Position numbers and translations under genes: made by a program
Shown: in pieces, positions 6,067-7,031 of the stretch
Layout of the letters: the number at the start of each line of letters is the position of its first letter
Position numbering within the stretch: position 1 is the stretch's first letter
The notes under the pieces: generated by a model
What the model was told of the DNA's origin: nothing
Database searches by the model: none
What the model saw: only the letters and a program-made list of their open reading frames with translations
Source: an uncultured Rhodospirillaceae bacterium
GTDB taxonomy: Bacteria > Pseudomonadota > Alphaproteobacteria > Thalassobaculales > Thalassobaculaceae
Length of the DNA stretch: 7,031 bases
Direction: 5' to 3'
NCBI GenBank assembly: GCA_937891725.1
Contig: CALAHL010000261.1
Coordinates: forward strand, 1-7,031

Positions 6067-6804
6067 TCAGAGCGCCGCGATGCGCGCGCCGGTCGAAAGG
6101 GGGCTTCCGAAAAGATTCTGGTCGGACGGTGCGCCTGCCATCTCAAAATACTCCATGAACCCACCCTTTATGGTGAAGCTCATCTTCCGCCAGCGCTCCC
6201 TGGAATCGTACCAAAAATCCAGATCAATGTCCCCGCGCATCGCGTAGCGGTTGGCCTCAATCATCTGGGCATTCTGAACACCAATCCGCTCGATTCCCTT
6301 GTCGGCGATCGTGAATTCGAGGATTCGCCCCTTCTGGCTGTCCAGCATACGACTCTGCTGCATGAACCGCGGGTGCCAATAGCTCGACGGGAGAATGTCT
6401 CCGGGTGCGGTCAGATCGCCTGAAGGACCCGAAACGGCCAAGTCGCCGCCCCGGACGCGTGCCTGTACCGCCTGCGCCTCGCCATCGTCGTTGGTCACCG
6501 TGTCGAGTCGAACCAGCCGCCCGCCCTCCCAGATTTCGCGGCTCCGATGCTCGTATCGATAAACCGGGATAAAGGCGAGCTTGACCACAAACTCGATATA
6601 GACGTCGACCTGCAGACGATTGCCGCGCGCCTCAAAGCGCTCCAACACGACTCCTATGGGGCTACCCTCCCGCTGAACCTGGAACTTGAGAATGGGGGGC
6701 TGATACGCCGTCGCCAGCTCCACACCCGCGAATGCGGGGGCAGTCGCAATCACACCGGTTCCGGCGAGTCCTGCCAATACAGAGCGTCGGGTCAGTGGAA
6801 GCAT
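6067..6804 (-). CDS. DUF6134 family exported protein
   Basis: A 245-residue protein that appears to be exported. It begins MLPLTRRSVLAGLAGTG, with twin arginines at 6-7 (Tat-like, though lacking the usual Phe), a hydrophobic core, and a likely AFA|G cleavage after residue 26. The mature part is predicted beta-rich: FQVQREGSPIGVVLERFEA (41-59), VVKLAFIPVYRYEHRSREIW (73-92), GGRLVRLDTVTNDDG (94-108) and LPSSYWHPRFM (138-148). These match the pattern I know as DUF6134, a family without known function. The ATG at 6804 is chosen over an ATG at 6885 because it places the signal peptide at the N-terminus and has AAGGA 8 bases upstream. It is the first gene of the photolyase-SDR-NTF2 operon, so an envelope protein leads a light-response operon. 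A role in binding or sensing a periplasmic lipid or quinone is only a guess. Confidence 0.82.
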   Translation of the reverse strand: MLPLTRRSVLAGLAGTGVIATAPAFAGVELATAYQPPILKFQVQREGSPIGVVLERFEARGNRLQVDVYIEFVVKLAFIPVYRYEHRSREIWEGGRLVRLDTVTNDDGEAQAVQARVRGGDLAVSGPSGDLTAPGDILPSSYWHPRFMQQSRMLDSQKGRILEFTIADKGIERIGVQNAQMIEANRYAMRGDIDLDFWYDSRERWRKMSFTIKGGFMEYFEMAGAPSDQNLFGSPLSTGARIAAL

Positions 6805-6910
6805 CACGTCGATCCTTTTCGAGAGTTCTATGGGCTTAGTCCCTAGTCCCGCCCCGCTTGAACAAATGGTGCGCTTCATGCCCAAGGCAATCCGCGGCCG
6901 AACCGCACCG
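6805..6910 (-). promoter_or_regulatory. Leader/promoter region of the - strand operon
   Basis: These 106 bases lie between the upstream terminator and the DUF6134 start, so the promoter of the four-gene - strand operon is expected here. I found no convincing sigma-70 hexamer pair and no TGATCC...TAAG pair of the RpoE type. TTGTTC (near 6866) and CTAAG (near 6837) are the only suggestive elements, and their spacing fits neither class. Confidence 0.35.
6813..6817 (-). promoter_or_regulatory. Ribosome-binding site of the DUF6134 gene
   Basis: AAGGA on the - strand lies 8 bases before the ATG at 6804. It is the clearest Shine-Dalgarno sequence in the right arm and decides this start over the ATG at 6885. 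Confidence 0.7.
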
Positions 6911-6939
6911 AAAAAGGGCGCCCCGTTTCCAGGACGCCC
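6911..6939 (-). terminator. Intrinsic terminator of the upstream - strand gene
   Basis: Read on the - strand, GGGCGTCC (6939-6932) pairs with GGGCGCCC (6923-6916) across an 8-base loop and is followed by TTTTT (6915-6911). The 8-bp stem needs one G-U pair, which exists only in the - strand transcript; on the + strand it would be a C-A mismatch. It lies 27 bp after the TAG of the partial gene to the right and should insulate the photolyase operon from it. Confidence 0.82.
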
Positions 6940-6965
6940 CGAATTATCCGTTATGGAAAACCAAC

Positions 6966-7031
6966 CTACCGGAACGCTTCCGGAATCTCGATTCCGGCTT
7001 CATTCTCCTGGCCTTCACGGTTCTGGGCGGC
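6966..7031 (-). CDS. C-terminal 21 residues of an unidentified protein (5' end outside window)
   Basis: The frame entering from the right edge reads AAQNREGQENEAGIEIPEAF plus R and ends at TAG (6968-6966). The strong terminator just downstream supports a real gene ending here. The tail is hydrophilic and acidic. I do not recognise the protein from this fragment. It is separated from the DUF6134 gene by 161 bp and a terminator, so it is probably functionally unrelated. Confidence 0.6.
   Translation of the reverse strand, partial: AAQNREGQENEAGIEIPEAFR

Noticed and set aside
6805..6885. N-terminal extension of the DUF6134 gene from the ATG at 6885
   Set aside because: It would place 27 residues before the signal peptide, while the ATG at 6804 has a good ribosome-binding site.
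6980..6997. Palindrome CCGGAATC-TC-GATTCCGG
   Set aside because: It lies within the codons of the partial - strand gene, upstream of its real terminator, with no U-tract; it most likely reflects codon composition.
1..7031. CRISPR arrays, insertion sequences, tRNA or rRNA genes
   Set aside because: No regularly spaced repeats, transposase motifs, terminal inverted repeats or RNA gene features were seen; the window is almost entirely protein-coding.

Overview
The window is GC-rich, densely packed bacterial DNA. Its gene families suggest an alphaproteobacterium: a DUF6134 protein, an Fe-S photolyase of the Agrobacterium PhrB type, and a CFA-like methyltransferase next to DUF1365. This assignment is inferred from gene content and codon bias only. 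Two tightly packed operons converge and meet tail to tail near 3335-3367.

The left arm, on the + strand (1-3367), holds four genes: the C-terminal end of a DUF1365 protein, a cyclopropane-fatty-acid-synthase-like SAM methyltransferase, an MFS transporter of the GPH/MelB type, and a DUF3833 lipoprotein. The first two abut exactly (stop codon followed directly by ATG). The other gaps are 3-5 bp, so they are probably one transcript that begins left of the window. The right arm, on the - strand (6804 down to 3335), holds an exported DUF6134 protein, an Fe-S-type (6-4) photolyase/cryptochrome, a short-chain dehydrogenase and an NTF2/SnoaL-like protein. Gaps here are 7-8 bp, with one 4-base GTGA overlap at the end. 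Further right are a terminator and the last 21 codons of an unrelated - strand gene.

Together these families (DUF1365, CFA-like enzyme, DUF3833, NTF2-like, SDR, photolyase) resemble the gene set that accompanies the RpoE-ChrR singlet-oxygen response in alpha- and gammaproteobacteria. The likely theme is protection from light and oxygen: the right arm repairs UV-damaged DNA, while the left arm and the small redox/exported proteins modify membrane lipids. rpoE and chrR are not in the window, and I found no RpoE-type promoter.

The most interesting details are residue-level. The CFA-like enzyme has Ser and Gln where the E. coli enzyme has the bicarbonate-site Cys139 and His266. It may therefore make a methylated (furan-precursor type) acyl chain rather than a cyclopropane. 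The transporter keeps the MelB cation-site aspartates but lacks both sugar-binding aspartates, so a lipid-like substrate is plausible. Two unexplained envelope proteins (DUF3833 and DUF6134), one in each arm, look like parts of the same process.
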